DNA of 64,000 nt from CAYOSU01 sp964406735 (GTDB taxonomy: Bacteria; Bacillota; Clostridia; Christensenellales; CAMQZB01), in the NCBI GenBank assembly GCA_964406735.1, contig CAYOSU010000001.1, forward strand, positions 186,001 through 250,000, read 5' to 3'. Made by a program: the position numbers and the translations under genes. Every line of letters starts with the position of its first letter. The stretch's first letter is position 1. Shown piece after piece: positions 24,957-33,659 of the stretch. The notes below the pieces were generated by a model, which saw only the letters and a list, made by a program, of their open reading frames with translations, was not told the DNA's origin and did not search any database.

Positions 24957-26301
24957 TATAGTAATGTTTTTTTCTGACCAGCAACGGGCTGATACGGTAG
25001 GTCTATACGGTCAAAAGCTTGATATAACGCCTAATCTTGATGCTTTAGGCAATAACGGTATAGTATTTGAGAATGCCTTTACGGCGCAACCTGTTTGCGG
25101 CCCGTGTAGGGCATTGTTTCAAACGGGAAAATATCCTACGGAGATAGGGTGCTTTACAAATCAAAAAGCATTACCGAAAGGAATAAAGACTGTGGCGAAT
25201 TATTTTGCTGAAGCTGGCTATGACCTGGGTTATGTGGGAAAATGGCATTTGGCGTCCGACGGCGTGATGGAATCTGAACCTGAGGTCGATTATCGCTATT
25301 CTGCGATACCGTTGGAATCTCGAGGCGGCTATAACGGTTTTTGGCGAGTTTCAGATGTCTTGGAGTTTACGTCTCACGGCTATGGCGGATACGTCTTTGA
25401 TGAGAATATGAATAAGATCACCTTTGATGGATACCGTTGCGATGCGATAACAGATTTCGGTTTGGAATATCTTGACACGGTGTCTTCTGATAAGCCGTTT
25501 TTCTTGACGATATCGCACATAGAGTCCCATCACCAGAATGATATAAATCATTATGAAGGCCCGGACGGCTCGAAGATAAAATTTAAAAACTGTGAGATTC
25601 CAGAAGATCTTACGTCGATTTCCGGTGGCGATTACGAGGCTGAATATCCTGATTATTTGGGGCAAGTTGAGAGTCTTGACGATAACCTTGGAAGAGTGAT
25701 AGCAAAGCTAAAAGAGAGGGGATTATACGACGATACGGTCATTATATACCTTTCAGATCACGGCTCGCATTTCCGCACGAGAAACAGAGACGAAAACCTC
25801 TGTGGTTACGACGATTATAAACGAACTGGGCATGATGCGGCATTAAAAGTTCCGCTCGTTATAGGCGGTGGCGCAATTAAGAAGCACCTGCGAGTTTCTT
25901 CGCTCGTTAGTACTGCGGGGATACCGAAAACGCTATTGGGCATAGCAGGCGTAGAGGTTGGCGATGCAATGGTTGGTGAAAACTTATTAGACGTTGCCGA
26001 AGGCAGATTACCGGACAGAAAAAACGAAGTATTTGCGCAAATATCAGAAAGTCGTGTCGGTAGAGTGTTGAGGACCGAAAAGTATCTTTTGGGCGTTGTT
26101 GCCAAAGGCTTGGACGGTGGTTTGTATCCCGACTCGGATAAATATATAGTCGATTACTTTTACGATCTTACAAAGGACAAAAATCAACTTAAAGACTTAA
26201 AATGTGATGAGGAATATCGTTCCATAATAAGATCTCTTTGTGACGAACTTGAACGGGTTATCGAAAAAGAAGAACACGTGTCATCCAAGATTGAGGTGTG
26301 A
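24943..26301 (+). CDS. Cys-type sulfatase
   Basis: A 452-residue sulfatase with FFSDQQRADTVGLYG at residues 9-23, formylglycine motif C52-G-P-C-R56, IYLSDHGSH as second metal site, and GKWHL near residue 100, a common substrate-site lysine and histidine. The second cysteine inside the motif is unusual but allowed. No signal peptide, so cytoplasmic. Translated from GGAGGA within the end of the DUF4432 gene. Confidence 0.9.
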   Translation: MKRPNIVMFFSDQQRADTVGLYGQKLDITPNLDALGNNGIVFENAFTAQPVCGPCRALFQTGKYPTEIGCFTNQKALPKGIKTVANYFAEAGYDLGYVGKWHLASDGVMESEPEVDYRYSAIPLESRGGYNGFWRVSDVLEFTSHGYGGYVFDENMNKITFDGYRCDAITDFGLEYLDTVSSDKPFFLTISHIESHHQNDINHYEGPDGSKIKFKNCEIPEDLTSISGGDYEAEYPDYLGQVESLDDNLGRVIAKLKERGLYDDTVIIYLSDHGSHFRTRNRDENLCGYDDYKRTGHDAALKVPLVIGGGAIKKHLRVSSLVSTAGIPKTLLGIAGVEVGDAMVGENLLDVAEGRLPDRKNEVFAQISESRVGRVLRTEKYLLGVVAKGLDGGLYPDSDKYIVDYFYDLTKDKNQLKDLKCDEEYRSIIRSLCDELERVIEKEEHVSSKIEV

Positions 26302-26302
26302 G

Positions 26303-27793
26303 ATGCTATTGTTTGGTGATATACACAACCACTGTGGGATGACATATGGTTTTGGAGGCTTGGATAATGCTCTCAAAAACGCACGTGCTCATCTGGACTT
26401 TTGTGCCGTAACTGGGCACGCGTTTTGGCCTGATATTCCTCATATTACTGCGGAAACGGAGTTTTTGGTTGATTTTCACAACCGTGGCTTTAACAAGCTA
26501 AAAAAACATTATTGCGAGGATGTTGCTGTCATTGATTCATATAACGAAGAGAATATTTTTACAACATTTTTTTCTTATGAGATGCATTCATCAAAATATG
26601 GCGATCATCATGTTGTGTCGGGAGATAAAAATCTTCCTTTGATAACTGACGTAAAAAGTCCTCAAGAGTTGTATGAAAAATTATTGCCTTGCAAGAATAC
26701 GATTATAATTCCTCATCATATCGCTTATACAAAGGGATATCGCGGTATCTCATGGGAGCATTTTTATGACGGTCTTTTCCCTGTAGTAGAAGTCGTTTCA
26801 AAGCATGGCTGTTCGATGAGCGATAAGCATCCGTTTGGATATTATCACACAATGGGCGGAAGAGATAATAAAAATACTGTGTATGCAGGGATAAAAGCCG
26901 GACATAAATTTGGATTTGTTGGTTCGACGGATCATCATGCCGGCTATCCCGGTAGCTATGGGGACGGGTGTATTGCGGTAGATGCAGAAGCAAACACTCG
27001 AGATTCTATAATCCGTGCAATAAAAGAGCGTCGGACATATGCGTTGAACGGCGATAAGATAAAGTGCGACTTCTCCGTTAACGGTAAAAGGTATGGAAGT
27101 ATTGTTCCTAAAGAAAAGGGCGCAAAAAAAATCAAGTACAACGTTGAATTGTCGTATTTCTTAGATAAATTGATAATATTTAAGGATCTTATTCCTATAA
27201 AGATCATAAACGGCGAACAGCTGATTAAAGTTAATGAGGACGGCAAATATAAAATAAGAATAGAATTCGGTTGGGGTGATAACGTCGAGTTATATACATG
27301 GAATTTTGCATTAAGGGCAATCGGCGGGGAATTTGTCTCTGTCGAAAAATGTTTCAGAGGCAGAAACGTTCTTGCTCCGATGAAGGGAGAACTATTGGAT
27401 GATTCTGTTAATGTTATCGATAATCAAGCACGTATTGTTAGTGAAAATGAAGTGATTGGATGTGTTCAGACGGTTAGGAACGAAACGACGACTTCTCCGT
27501 CTACATCGGCAGTTGTATTGACTGTAGATGGGAATTTAGAAACTGTGATCGAAATTACGGTCAACGGCGTAAAAACTTCTTTGGATATTGCAAAGCTTTT
27601 GAATGACAGCTATACATACCAAACGGGAATAACGAATTCTGCCGGATATAAGATGCATATTGCTGTTCCTGAATCGCAGTATAAGTTAGAGGGAGTCGTT
27701 ATAGACGATGATGCGGATGCATCGGAATATCATATGGAAGTTTATCAGAAAAACGGCAGTATGGCGTTTGTATCGCCTGTATATTATGAATAA
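26303..27793 (+). CDS. PHP-domain metallohydrolase (CehA/McbA-like)
   Basis: A 496-residue protein. Metal-binding PHP motifs are visible: GDIHNHCG (H8, H10), TGHAFWPD, YEMHSSKYGDHHVVSGD, IIPHHIAY and VGSTDHHAGYPGSYGDG, over about the first 230 residues; the C-terminal half is beta-rich and ends FVSPVYYE. Related CehA/McbA proteins cleave carbamate or ester bonds; others are phosphoesterases. Here the reaction is unknown. It starts 1 bp after the sulfatase stop and is the last gene of the operon. A same-length, clearly homologous copy lies at 44259, near another sulfatase. Confidence 0.8.
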   Translation: MLLFGDIHNHCGMTYGFGGLDNALKNARAHLDFCAVTGHAFWPDIPHITAETEFLVDFHNRGFNKLKKHYCEDVAVIDSYNEENIFTTFFSYEMHSSKYGDHHVVSGDKNLPLITDVKSPQELYEKLLPCKNTIIIPHHIAYTKGYRGISWEHFYDGLFPVVEVVSKHGCSMSDKHPFGYYHTMGGRDNKNTVYAGIKAGHKFGFVGSTDHHAGYPGSYGDGCIAVDAEANTRDSIIRAIKERRTYALNGDKIKCDFSVNGKRYGSIVPKEKGAKKIKYNVELSYFLDKLIIFKDLIPIKIINGEQLIKVNEDGKYKIRIEFGWGDNVELYTWNFALRAIGGEFVSVEKCFRGRNVLAPMKGELLDDSVNVIDNQARIVSENEVIGCVQTVRNETTTSPSTSAVVLTVDGNLETVIEITVNGVKTSLDIAKLLNDSYTYQTGITNSAGYKMHIAVPESQYKLEGVVIDDDADASEYHMEVYQKNGSMAFVSPVYYE

Positions 27794-27800
27794 ATAAAAG

Positions 27801-27848
27801 TTAAGTTAGTGTGTCCTTGTTGGCGAGCGAGGTTGCACGATGTTTCAT
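27801..27848 (-). pseudogene. Possible 5' remnant of a gene at the right edge of the block
   Basis: On the minus strand a good GGAGAAAAAGAAT site leads to ATG 27848 and 15 codons (MKHRATSLANKDTLT) before TAA. Placed just inside the right repeat, it could be the cut-off start of a former gene. Chance occurrence is possible. Confidence 0.25.
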
Positions 27849-27865
27849 ATTCTTTTTCTCCTACA

Positions 27866-28038
27866 TAACAAAAAAGCCCGAAGCGGAATGCTTCGGGCTT
27901 TAGCTTTGTGTGTTATTAATCTCTGTAAGTCTTGATCGAGTGATACTGCTTGGTCAAGGGGAAGAGGAGAGGAACGGTGTCGGAATACTTCTGATATTCA
28001 GGATCGAGACCGTAGGTCTTCTCGTGACGGAGTTCAAG
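27866..28038. repeat. 173-bp direct repeat, right copy
   Basis: Identical by eye to 15344-15516. It covers the terminator and final 41 codons of the complete reductase gene, so the right copy joins the intact gene while the left copy is a fragment. Confidence 0.93.
27871..27903 (-). terminator. Terminator of the reductase gene
   Basis: AAAGCCCGAAG pairs with CTTCGGGCTTT around CGGAATG; on the minus strand it ends in a T run. An identical hairpin lies in the left repeat at 15349-15381. Confidence 0.88.
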
Positions 28039-28764
28039 TCTGTGTGCAGAGTTATACATAACGTAGGTGATGCAAACGAGTGCAAGAAGAACGATGATCC
28101 ACTGTGTGCCGACTACTGAACCGATACCGGAAACGGTAACGCCCACCCAGAAAAGGATCTCAGAGAAGTAGTTTGGGCATCTGCAGATCTTGAAAAGTCC
28201 TGTATCGCAGAAACGCTTAGGATTTACCTTCTTAGCGTTCGATTTCTGTCTGTCTGCAACTGCCTCGCCGATGATGGCAAGGAGCATTATAGCAACGCCG
28301 ATCCAGCCCCAAACGTTATCTCCCGTCTGGTTGATTATTCTATAAGAAACAGCGGACGTCTGCGAGGTATAAAGGAACATAGAGAATATCCACATCGTGA
28401 TTGAAACGAAGATAGGCATCTTCTTTGCACCGCCTGCAGATTCGAGCGTCTTTCTGTAAGCTGCGTTTTTGAGCTCTCTCATAAGAACGAATCCGCCGAG
28501 TCTGAAACCGTATACAGCAAACAAAACGCTTGCGAGCATAGGAACTAAGCGTATTCCGCCCTCGGGGAGTATATACGACTTTGCGATAAGGCCGTAAACT
28601 ACGTGATATACGCCTATGCACATAACGGAGAAGCCGTAGCCTACCGACATAAACCAAACGAACTTGTGGAAGCCCATGATGCAGCCTAGAGCCGCAACGA
28701 TGATAACGCTCCACATAAACGTCGGCCAGAACTGACCGATATATTCAGGCAACAAAGTAAACAT
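27916..28764 (-). CDS. DUF1295 / steroid 5-alpha-reductase-like membrane enzyme
   Basis: A 282-residue protein with about seven helices. The C-terminal region is characteristic of DUF1295 and isoprenylcysteine-methyltransferase-like enzymes: GLFKICRCPNYFSEILFWVG, then LELRHEKTYGLDPEYQKYSDTVPLLFP, which binds NADPH or SAM at the membrane face. It probably reduces or methylates a lipophilic substrate. Its start shares bases with the stop of the SDR gene at 28764, so the two are coupled. Its 3' end is duplicated at 15344. Confidence 0.82.
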   Translation of the reverse strand: MFTLLPEYIGQFWPTFMWSVIIVAALGCIMGFHKFVWFMSVGYGFSVMCIGVYHVVYGLIAKSYILPEGGIRLVPMLASVLFAVYGFRLGGFVLMRELKNAAYRKTLESAGGAKKMPIFVSITMWIFSMFLYTSQTSAVSYRIINQTGDNVWGWIGVAIMLLAIIGEAVADRQKSNAKKVNPKRFCDTGLFKICRCPNYFSEILFWVGVTVSGIGSVVGTQWIIVLLALVCITYVMYNSAHRLELRHEKTYGLDPEYQKYSDTVPLLFPLTKQYHSIKTYRD

Positions 28765-29624
28765 TAGTTTTTACCTCCGAAATATTCTTTGATATATTCC
28801 TTAAACGAAGACTCTCCAACGATGTCCTTACCGACGAGGTCGTGAGAAAGCGTCCATTTAGAGAACAAAATGATGTCGTGCTTGCCGGCCTTTTTAATGA
28901 AAGGCATGTTGGCAAGCATAGAGAACATAAATACCGAGCTGTCCTTGATGATAACGGGCTTACCTGCAGCTCTCATGCACATCTTAGCCATCTCCTCGTA
29001 GGTATATGTCTCTTTTCCGCCTACCTCGTAGATCTTATTTTCGTCTTCGACATGGTCGACGATGTAGTTGGCAAAGTCGGGGCAGTCAACGACATTAGCC
29101 TTAACTCCGTGATAGCCCTTCAAAAGCTGCATTTCTCCCTTGTCAACGTAAGGTTTAAATACCTTAGCGATGTCGTAGAAATATCCGGTCGGGCGGTGGA
29201 TAACGTAAGGTATTCCGCTCTTGATGACCTCGTCCTCGAACTTAGCCTTTGCGTCGAGCATAGGAACTTTTTCGGCACCGGGCTCTTTGCAAGCGATAAC
29301 GGAGATATAGACAAACTTCTTGACGTCAGCGGACTTTGCCTCGTTGAGGAGGTTGAGGTTACCCTGATAGTCGATGTCGTAGGACGTAAACTTCGTCGAT
29401 GCGGTCGTAAGACCCATAGTGGTGATTACTGCGTCAACTCCGTCGCAAAGTCCTTTAAGCGTTTCGGGGTTCGTTGCGTCGATAGCCTTAAAGGTGTACT
29501 TGCCTTTAAGCTCGCTCTCTTTCTCGTTAAGATCTGCCGCAACGATTTCGTAGTTTCTTTCGGTGAGGGCTTTAAGGATCTCGAAGCCGAGATTACCGAA
29601 TGCTCCTGCCAATAAAATTTTCAT
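28764..29624 (-). CDS. NAD(P)-binding atypical SDR (NmrA-like)
   Basis: A 286-residue Rossmann protein: GAFGNLGFEILKAL (residues 7-20) is the dinucleotide loop, VDAVITTMGLT the fourth strand, and YISVIACKEPGAEKVPMLDAKAKFED replaces the classical YxxxK site, as in NmrA-like or complex-I assembly type SDRs. Cytoplasmic reductase or redox sensor. AAGGAG precedes the ATG. Operon with the DUF1295 gene downstream and probably with the PNPOx-like gene upstream (72 bp). Confidence 0.85.
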   Translation of the reverse strand: MKILLAGAFGNLGFEILKALTERNYEIVAADLNEKESELKGKYTFKAIDATNPETLKGLCDGVDAVITTMGLTTASTKFTSYDIDYQGNLNLLNEAKSADVKKFVYISVIACKEPGAEKVPMLDAKAKFEDEVIKSGIPYVIHRPTGYFYDIAKVFKPYVDKGEMQLLKGYHGVKANVVDCPDFANYIVDHVEDENKIYEVGGKETYTYEEMAKMCMRAAGKPVIIKDSSVFMFSMLANMPFIKKAGKHDIILFSKWTLSHDLVGKDIVGESSFKEYIKEYFGGKN

Positions 29625-29696
29625 AGAAAGTTACTCCTTTATATTGATTTGTGTCGTCTTTCTGAAATTCTGCCTGAAAGACGTATAGTCCTTTAA

Positions 29697-30209
29697 TTAA
29701 AACGTAACGATCTGCCTTACGTCAAAGCCTTTCTTGACGAAGTCGGTGTCGTACATCTCGTAAGCCGTCGGCGTGATCTTAATGAGACAAACGTCGACCT
29801 TTGCGGCCTTCATTACGTCGTAAGGTATTCCCTTGAATTCGAGAACCTTTTTGAAAAGCTCGCAACGAGGAGGATAAAGTTCTGCTTTTCCCATGACCTG
29901 CAAGCCGTGCGAGTCATTCTTGTCGCCGTAATACTCAAAAATGGAAAGCGAAACGTTGAGGTTCTTTTCAAGACCTACGAATTTATTTCCGCCCTCGGAG
30001 TACAGATAGAACTCTCCGTCCATAAAGGTATACTCGATAGGAGTGCAGCGGACGTGGTCTCCACAGCCCGTTGCGAGTGCGCAGGTGTTATGATTTTTTA
30101 TAAATCCCTCGATGTGAGAAAGAGCCTCGCTTCTTTCCATATGAACGGCTGCCTTTTGCTGTTCGATCCAGAAATTTTTAAAATGCTCGATGTCAACTTT
30201 TCCTTGCAT
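29697..30209 (-). CDS. Pyridoxamine 5'-phosphate oxidase-like FMN protein
   Basis: A 170-residue split-barrel protein: NHNTCALATGCGDHVRCTPIEYTFMDGEFYLYSEGGNKF contains the flavin-phosphate-binding strands. Members include F420/FMN reductases and haem-utilising HugZ-like proteins. An AAGGAGAAAA site precedes the ATG. First gene of the minus-strand trio ending at 27916. Substrate unknown. Confidence 0.82.
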   Translation of the reverse strand: MQGKVDIEHFKNFWIEQQKAAVHMERSEALSHIEGFIKNHNTCALATGCGDHVRCTPIEYTFMDGEFYLYSEGGNKFVGLEKNLNVSLSIFEYYGDKNDSHGLQVMGKAELYPPRCELFKKVLEFKGIPYDVMKAAKVDVCLIKITPTAYEMYDTDFVKKGFDVRQIVTF

Positions 30210-30288
30210 AATTTTTCTCCTTGTTATATAATAATGTATATATAAATGATAGTCTTAATTTTAATAAAAGTCAAGGGGGATACCTGAA

Positions 30289-30933
30289 ATGATGACTCGT
30301 ATTTTAGAACTTATCGACGAAAATTTCAAATTAACAGAAAGAAAATGTGATGAATTCCGTTCATTAAAATTGCAAGGAATGAACTTTGAAAACACCGCTT
30401 TTTCCGCAGAGGGATTAGGTAACGTCGCAGTGATGAAAATTACGACGGATAACGGCTTTATGAGCATGGACACTTTGATAATAAATCCGTTCGAGCTGGA
30501 CGCGCCGATGTTGTCATATGATTGCATAAATATGCAAAAAACTGCAATTTTATACTTAGAGCCGTTCGATACGACGCTCACGCATTCGTTTGACCTTAGC
30601 GGTATAACGGAAGTAACGGCAAAATATGACGAGGCTATCGAGAATAACCCTCAGCAGGAGCGTTGGTACGACGTAATGCGACTTTCCGGAACGTGCTTCA
30701 AAAAGACAGAGAAGATCAAGCTTTTGGAGAAGATGCTCGAAGAGTATTACTCTGCGTTCGTTAAGTCTCTCAAAAACGCAATGCCTTGCGACGTAGATGC
30801 GAAAAAGGCAAAAGCGTCAGAGTATTCCAAGGGACTTATTGAAAATGGCGGACCTGCGACCGACCCGTTCTTAAAGGCGTTCGGCAAAGAAACGACCGAG
30901 AGATTTTTCAAAGAGGTTCTGTTCGGCGTATAA
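30289..30933 (+). CDS. Uncharacterised 214-residue protein
   Basis: No signal peptide or membrane helix. Segments such as FELDAPMLSYDCINMQKTAILYLEPFDT and a helical C-terminus (GGPATDPFLKAFGKETTERFF) recall ferredoxin-dependent bilin or chlorophyll-catabolite reductases only faintly. It is divergent from the redox trio at 27916-30209, with 79 bp between starts, so shared control is possible. Function not assigned. Confidence 0.55.
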   Translation: MMTRILELIDENFKLTERKCDEFRSLKLQGMNFENTAFSAEGLGNVAVMKITTDNGFMSMDTLIINPFELDAPMLSYDCINMQKTAILYLEPFDTTLTHSFDLSGITEVTAKYDEAIENNPQQERWYDVMRLSGTCFKKTEKIKLLEKMLEEYYSAFVKSLKNAMPCDVDAKKAKASEYSKGLIENGGPATDPFLKAFGKETTERFFKEVLFGV

Positions 30934-30947
30934 AAAGCCTTACAACA

Positions 30948-30978
30948 AGCCGTATCCGAAAAAGGAACGGCTTTTTTT
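30948..30978 (+). terminator. Terminator of the 30289 gene
   Basis: AGCCGT and ACGGCT, extended by TCC/GGA past one bulged base, are followed by seven T residues. Confidence 0.8.
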
Positions 30979-31042
30979 ATTTTGTGCAAAGCCGTTGTTT
31001 TTTGTGTTTGATAGTAAAATTTTTGCAATTAATACGCATTTT

Positions 31043-31069
31043 TTGCAATAATGTATGATAATATTGCAA
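31043..31069. promoter_or_regulatory. Operator-like inverted repeat upstream of the GH35-like gene
   Basis: TTGCAATA-N11-TATTGCAA has perfect 8-bp arms; another TTGCAATT lies at 31023. The 10-mer TTGCAATAAT also occurs at 40346 between the AraC gene and a sulfatase. Confidence 0.5.
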
Positions 31070-31125
31070 GACATTGGCATTTCGGTGTGATAAAATATAA
31101 GCAAAAACAGCATAAGGAGAAAGAA

Positions 31126-32709
31126 ATGAAGTATTTTGAAGTAAACGGTAAGCCGTTCATCGCCATAGCAGGCGAAGCACACAACTCATCGGCTTCCAAC
31201 GCAAAGTTTATGGAAGGCGTATGGGATAAGGCTGAACAGATCGGACTTAATACTGTATTAATGCCCCTTTATTGGGAGCTTATCGAGCCCGAAGAGGGCA
31301 GATTTGAGTTCAAGCTCGTAGACGACATCATCATGCAGGCGAGAGAACGCAATATGAAGATAGGCTTCTTGTGGTTCGGCGCTTGGAAGAATGCGCAGAT
31401 GTACTACGCTCCCGAGTGGGTCAAGACGGATCTAAAGAGATTCTGGCGTGCAGAGATGAAAAAGGGTCAGCCCAAGACTCGCCTTGAAAACTTTCACGGA
31501 ATGGAGTACTATTCTCTCTCGTACCTTTGCGAGGCAACGAAGCAAGCAGACTGCAAGGCGTTCGTCAAGACGATGGAGCATATCAGGGAGTTCGACGAGA
31601 AAGAGCAGACTGTCATCTGCATGCAGGTAGAAAACGAGACAGGCGTACAGGGCTTTGCAAGAGAAAACTCCGATTACGCAGACGAGGCGTTTGCGGCTAA
31701 CGCTCCGCAGGATTTAGTAGATTTCATGCGCTCTCACACGGGTGAAATGGCGGCAGACGTCAAGGCGGCGGTCGAAAGCGGCAAGGAAAGCGGCACTTGG
31801 AGAGAGGTGTTCGGCGATGTTGCTGAAGAAGTGTTCAGTGCGTACTATATCTCGTCTTACGTAAATTACTTGGCAACCGAAGGCAAAAAGGCTTACGATA
31901 TTCCTATGACCGTCAACTGTTGGCTCGATAAAGGCGAAGAGCCCGGTATGTATCCGAGTGGCGGACCTGTAGCAAGAATGCTCGAAGTGTGGAAGCATTG
32001 CGCTCCTGCCATCGATATTTTTGCGCCTGATATTTACGTCAACAATTTCTGCGAGATATGCGACGATTTCAGAAAGCTCGGTAATCCCTTGTTCATTCCC
32101 GAGACTGCAACTCACTCTCACGCAGGACCGAGACTCGTGTACGCTATCGGACATCATCATGCGGTATGCTTTGCTCCGTTCGGCTTTGAGGATATGGGCG
32201 AGCCGATAAGCGGCGCATCGCTCTACCTTTTCGGTGGAGACCCGACAGATCCGTTGCTTTCGCAGTCGCAAGACCCTGAAGAGTATCGCTGGTACGCAAA
32301 AACGCTCAATTCCATGATGGATAAGTTGACGGCAGCATACGGCACGAACAGGCTTCAGGCGGCCATCAACGAGCCCAACAAGGGTGAAACAAAGGATATG
32401 CTTTTCTTTGGCAAATACGGCTTCAAGGTAGTTTTCTCCATCCCGCAGATGCCTCAGATGAAGATCAGGACGGACGGAGTATTCCTTGCTTTGCAAGAAA
32501 GCGAAGACACGTTCTATATCATAGTAAACGGTTGCTTGAGCTTTGCTTCCTTCTCGACTGAGGGTAAGTTGATCGACGAGCTTGCTATGGACGAGGGCGT
32601 ATTTGAAAACGGCGAGTTCGTTTCGACGAGACGCTTGAACGGCGACGAAACGGCGATGCGAATGATCGATAAGCCTCGCCTTTTAAGGATCAAACTTTTC
32701 GCTTATTAA
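31126..32709 (+). CDS. GH35/GH42-like beta-galactosidase family glycosidase
   Basis: A 527-residue TIM-barrel glycosidase: the early LNTVLMPLYWELIEPEEGRFEF is typical of clan GH-A; QVENETG supplies the acid/base Glu and FIPETAT the nucleophile Glu. The C-terminal beta domain resembles DUF5597. No signal peptide, so it cleaves imported oligosaccharides, probably beta-galactosides. ATG 31126 has an AAGGAGAAAG site. The family is often listed as GH35. Confidence 0.82.
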   Translation: MKYFEVNGKPFIAIAGEAHNSSASNAKFMEGVWDKAEQIGLNTVLMPLYWELIEPEEGRFEFKLVDDIIMQARERNMKIGFLWFGAWKNAQMYYAPEWVKTDLKRFWRAEMKKGQPKTRLENFHGMEYYSLSYLCEATKQADCKAFVKTMEHIREFDEKEQTVICMQVENETGVQGFARENSDYADEAFAANAPQDLVDFMRSHTGEMAADVKAAVESGKESGTWREVFGDVAEEVFSAYYISSYVNYLATEGKKAYDIPMTVNCWLDKGEEPGMYPSGGPVARMLEVWKHCAPAIDIFAPDIYVNNFCEICDDFRKLGNPLFIPETATHSHAGPRLVYAIGHHHAVCFAPFGFEDMGEPISGASLYLFGGDPTDPLLSQSQDPEEYRWYAKTLNSMMDKLTAAYGTNRLQAAINEPNKGETKDMLFFGKYGFKVVFSIPQMPQMKIRTDGVFLALQESEDTFYIIVNGCLSFASFSTEGKLIDELAMDEGVFENGEFVSTRRLNGDETAMRMIDKPRLLRIKLFAY

Positions 32710-32728
32710 GAATATTTAACGATAAAGA

Positions 32729-32758
32729 AGCAATGCGTATTTTTGCGCATTGCTTTTT
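32729..32758 (+). terminator. Terminator of the GH35-like gene
   Basis: GCAATGCG pairs with CGCATTGC (32730-32737 with 32746-32753), followed by TTTTTG. Confidence 0.8.
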
Positions 32759-32830
32759 GTTGCGGTTGACAAAGGAAAGCGTGCGTACTATAATACTAAA
32801 AAGCAACAGTCGTATTAGGAAGTATAAGAT

Positions 32831-33442
32831 ATGAAAAAAGTAGTAATATACGTACACGGAAAGGGAGGAAACGCTCAGGAAGCGGAACATTACAAGCCGT
32901 TATTTGAAAATGCAGTCGTCGTTGGCTTTGATTATAAGTCTGATACTCCGTGGGATGCAAAAAGAGAATTTCAAAGCTATTTCGGCGCAAAAAGACAAGA
33001 ATACGACGACGTTACGGTGATAGCAAACAGCATCGGTGCATTCTTCACTCTCTCCGCTCTTTCAAGAGATTTCGTTGACAGGGCTTACTTCATATCTCCT
33101 GTCGTGGATATGGAAAGGCTGATAACGGATATGATGTCGTGGGCTGGTGTCGATGAGAGCGAGCTTGAAAAGCGTGGCGAAATAGCGACCGACTTCGGAG
33201 AGACTCTTTCGTATGAATACCTTAGATATGTGCGGAACAATAAGCTCTCTTGGGAGGTTATAACGAGCGTTCTATACGGCGAGCATGACAATTTGACCTC
33301 GATAGAGACTATAACGAAGTTCTCTGAAAAAACGGGAGCGACACTCACCGTAATGAACGGCGGTGAGCATTGGTTTCATACGGATGGACAAATGGCGTTC
33401 CTTGACGCCTGGCTCAAAAAAGAGGTACAAAACGCTCAATAA
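32831..33442 (+). CDS. Alpha/beta hydrolase
   Basis: A 203-residue hydrolase with HGKGG oxyanion-hole motif at residues 9-13, nucleophile elbow ANSIGAF, acid in YGEHDNLTS and histidine in GGEHWFH. The small size and charged surface suggest a cytoplasmic esterase or deacylase. Single gene, weak AGGAAGTATAAG ribosome site. Sits between two glycosidase genes, so removal of acyl groups from sugars is plausible but unproven. Confidence 0.8.
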   Translation: MKKVVIYVHGKGGNAQEAEHYKPLFENAVVVGFDYKSDTPWDAKREFQSYFGAKRQEYDDVTVIANSIGAFFTLSALSRDFVDRAYFISPVVDMERLITDMMSWAGVDESELEKRGEIATDFGETLSYEYLRYVRNNKLSWEVITSVLYGEHDNLTSIETITKFSEKTGATLTVMNGGEHWFHTDGQMAFLDAWLKKEVQNAQ

Positions 33443-33465
33443 AACAAATTTATAAAGGTCACAAA

Positions 33466-33507
33466 ACGGCGTAGCAAGCGGCTAATTGTCGTGGCTGCGC
33501 TCTTTTT
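33466..33507 (+). terminator. Probable terminator of the hydrolase gene
   Basis: GCGTAGC and GCTGCGC (one G-T pair) enclose an 18-base loop and precede CTCTTTTTG. Long loop, so moderate support. Confidence 0.45.
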
Positions 33508-33659
33508 GTCAAAAATAGACACTTTTTTCATCAAATTTAGACCTTTTTTTGACAATGATTGTGTGCTACAATTAAAAAAAGAGTTTGTGTGAGTTTAAGG
33601 GTTAACGAGCCAAACGGATGGATGAGATATATTTAGTAAGTTGTTTAAGGAGAGACACA

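Larger units (their letters stand above)
15344..27865. mobile_element. Repeat-bounded block, putative genomic island
   Basis: About 12.5 kb between two identical 173-bp direct repeats that carry the 3' end of a chromosomal gene, the layout left when an element integrates at a gene's 3' end and supplies a replacement end. Cargo: an AlbA-type ATPase gene, a deleted type I restriction locus, and a self-contained TctABC/sulfatase/PHP operon. Several genes look more AT-rich and use more A/T-ending codons than those outside. No integrase or transposase is visible, so the mechanism is unproven; segmental duplication or an assembly joint are alternatives. Confidence 0.45.
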
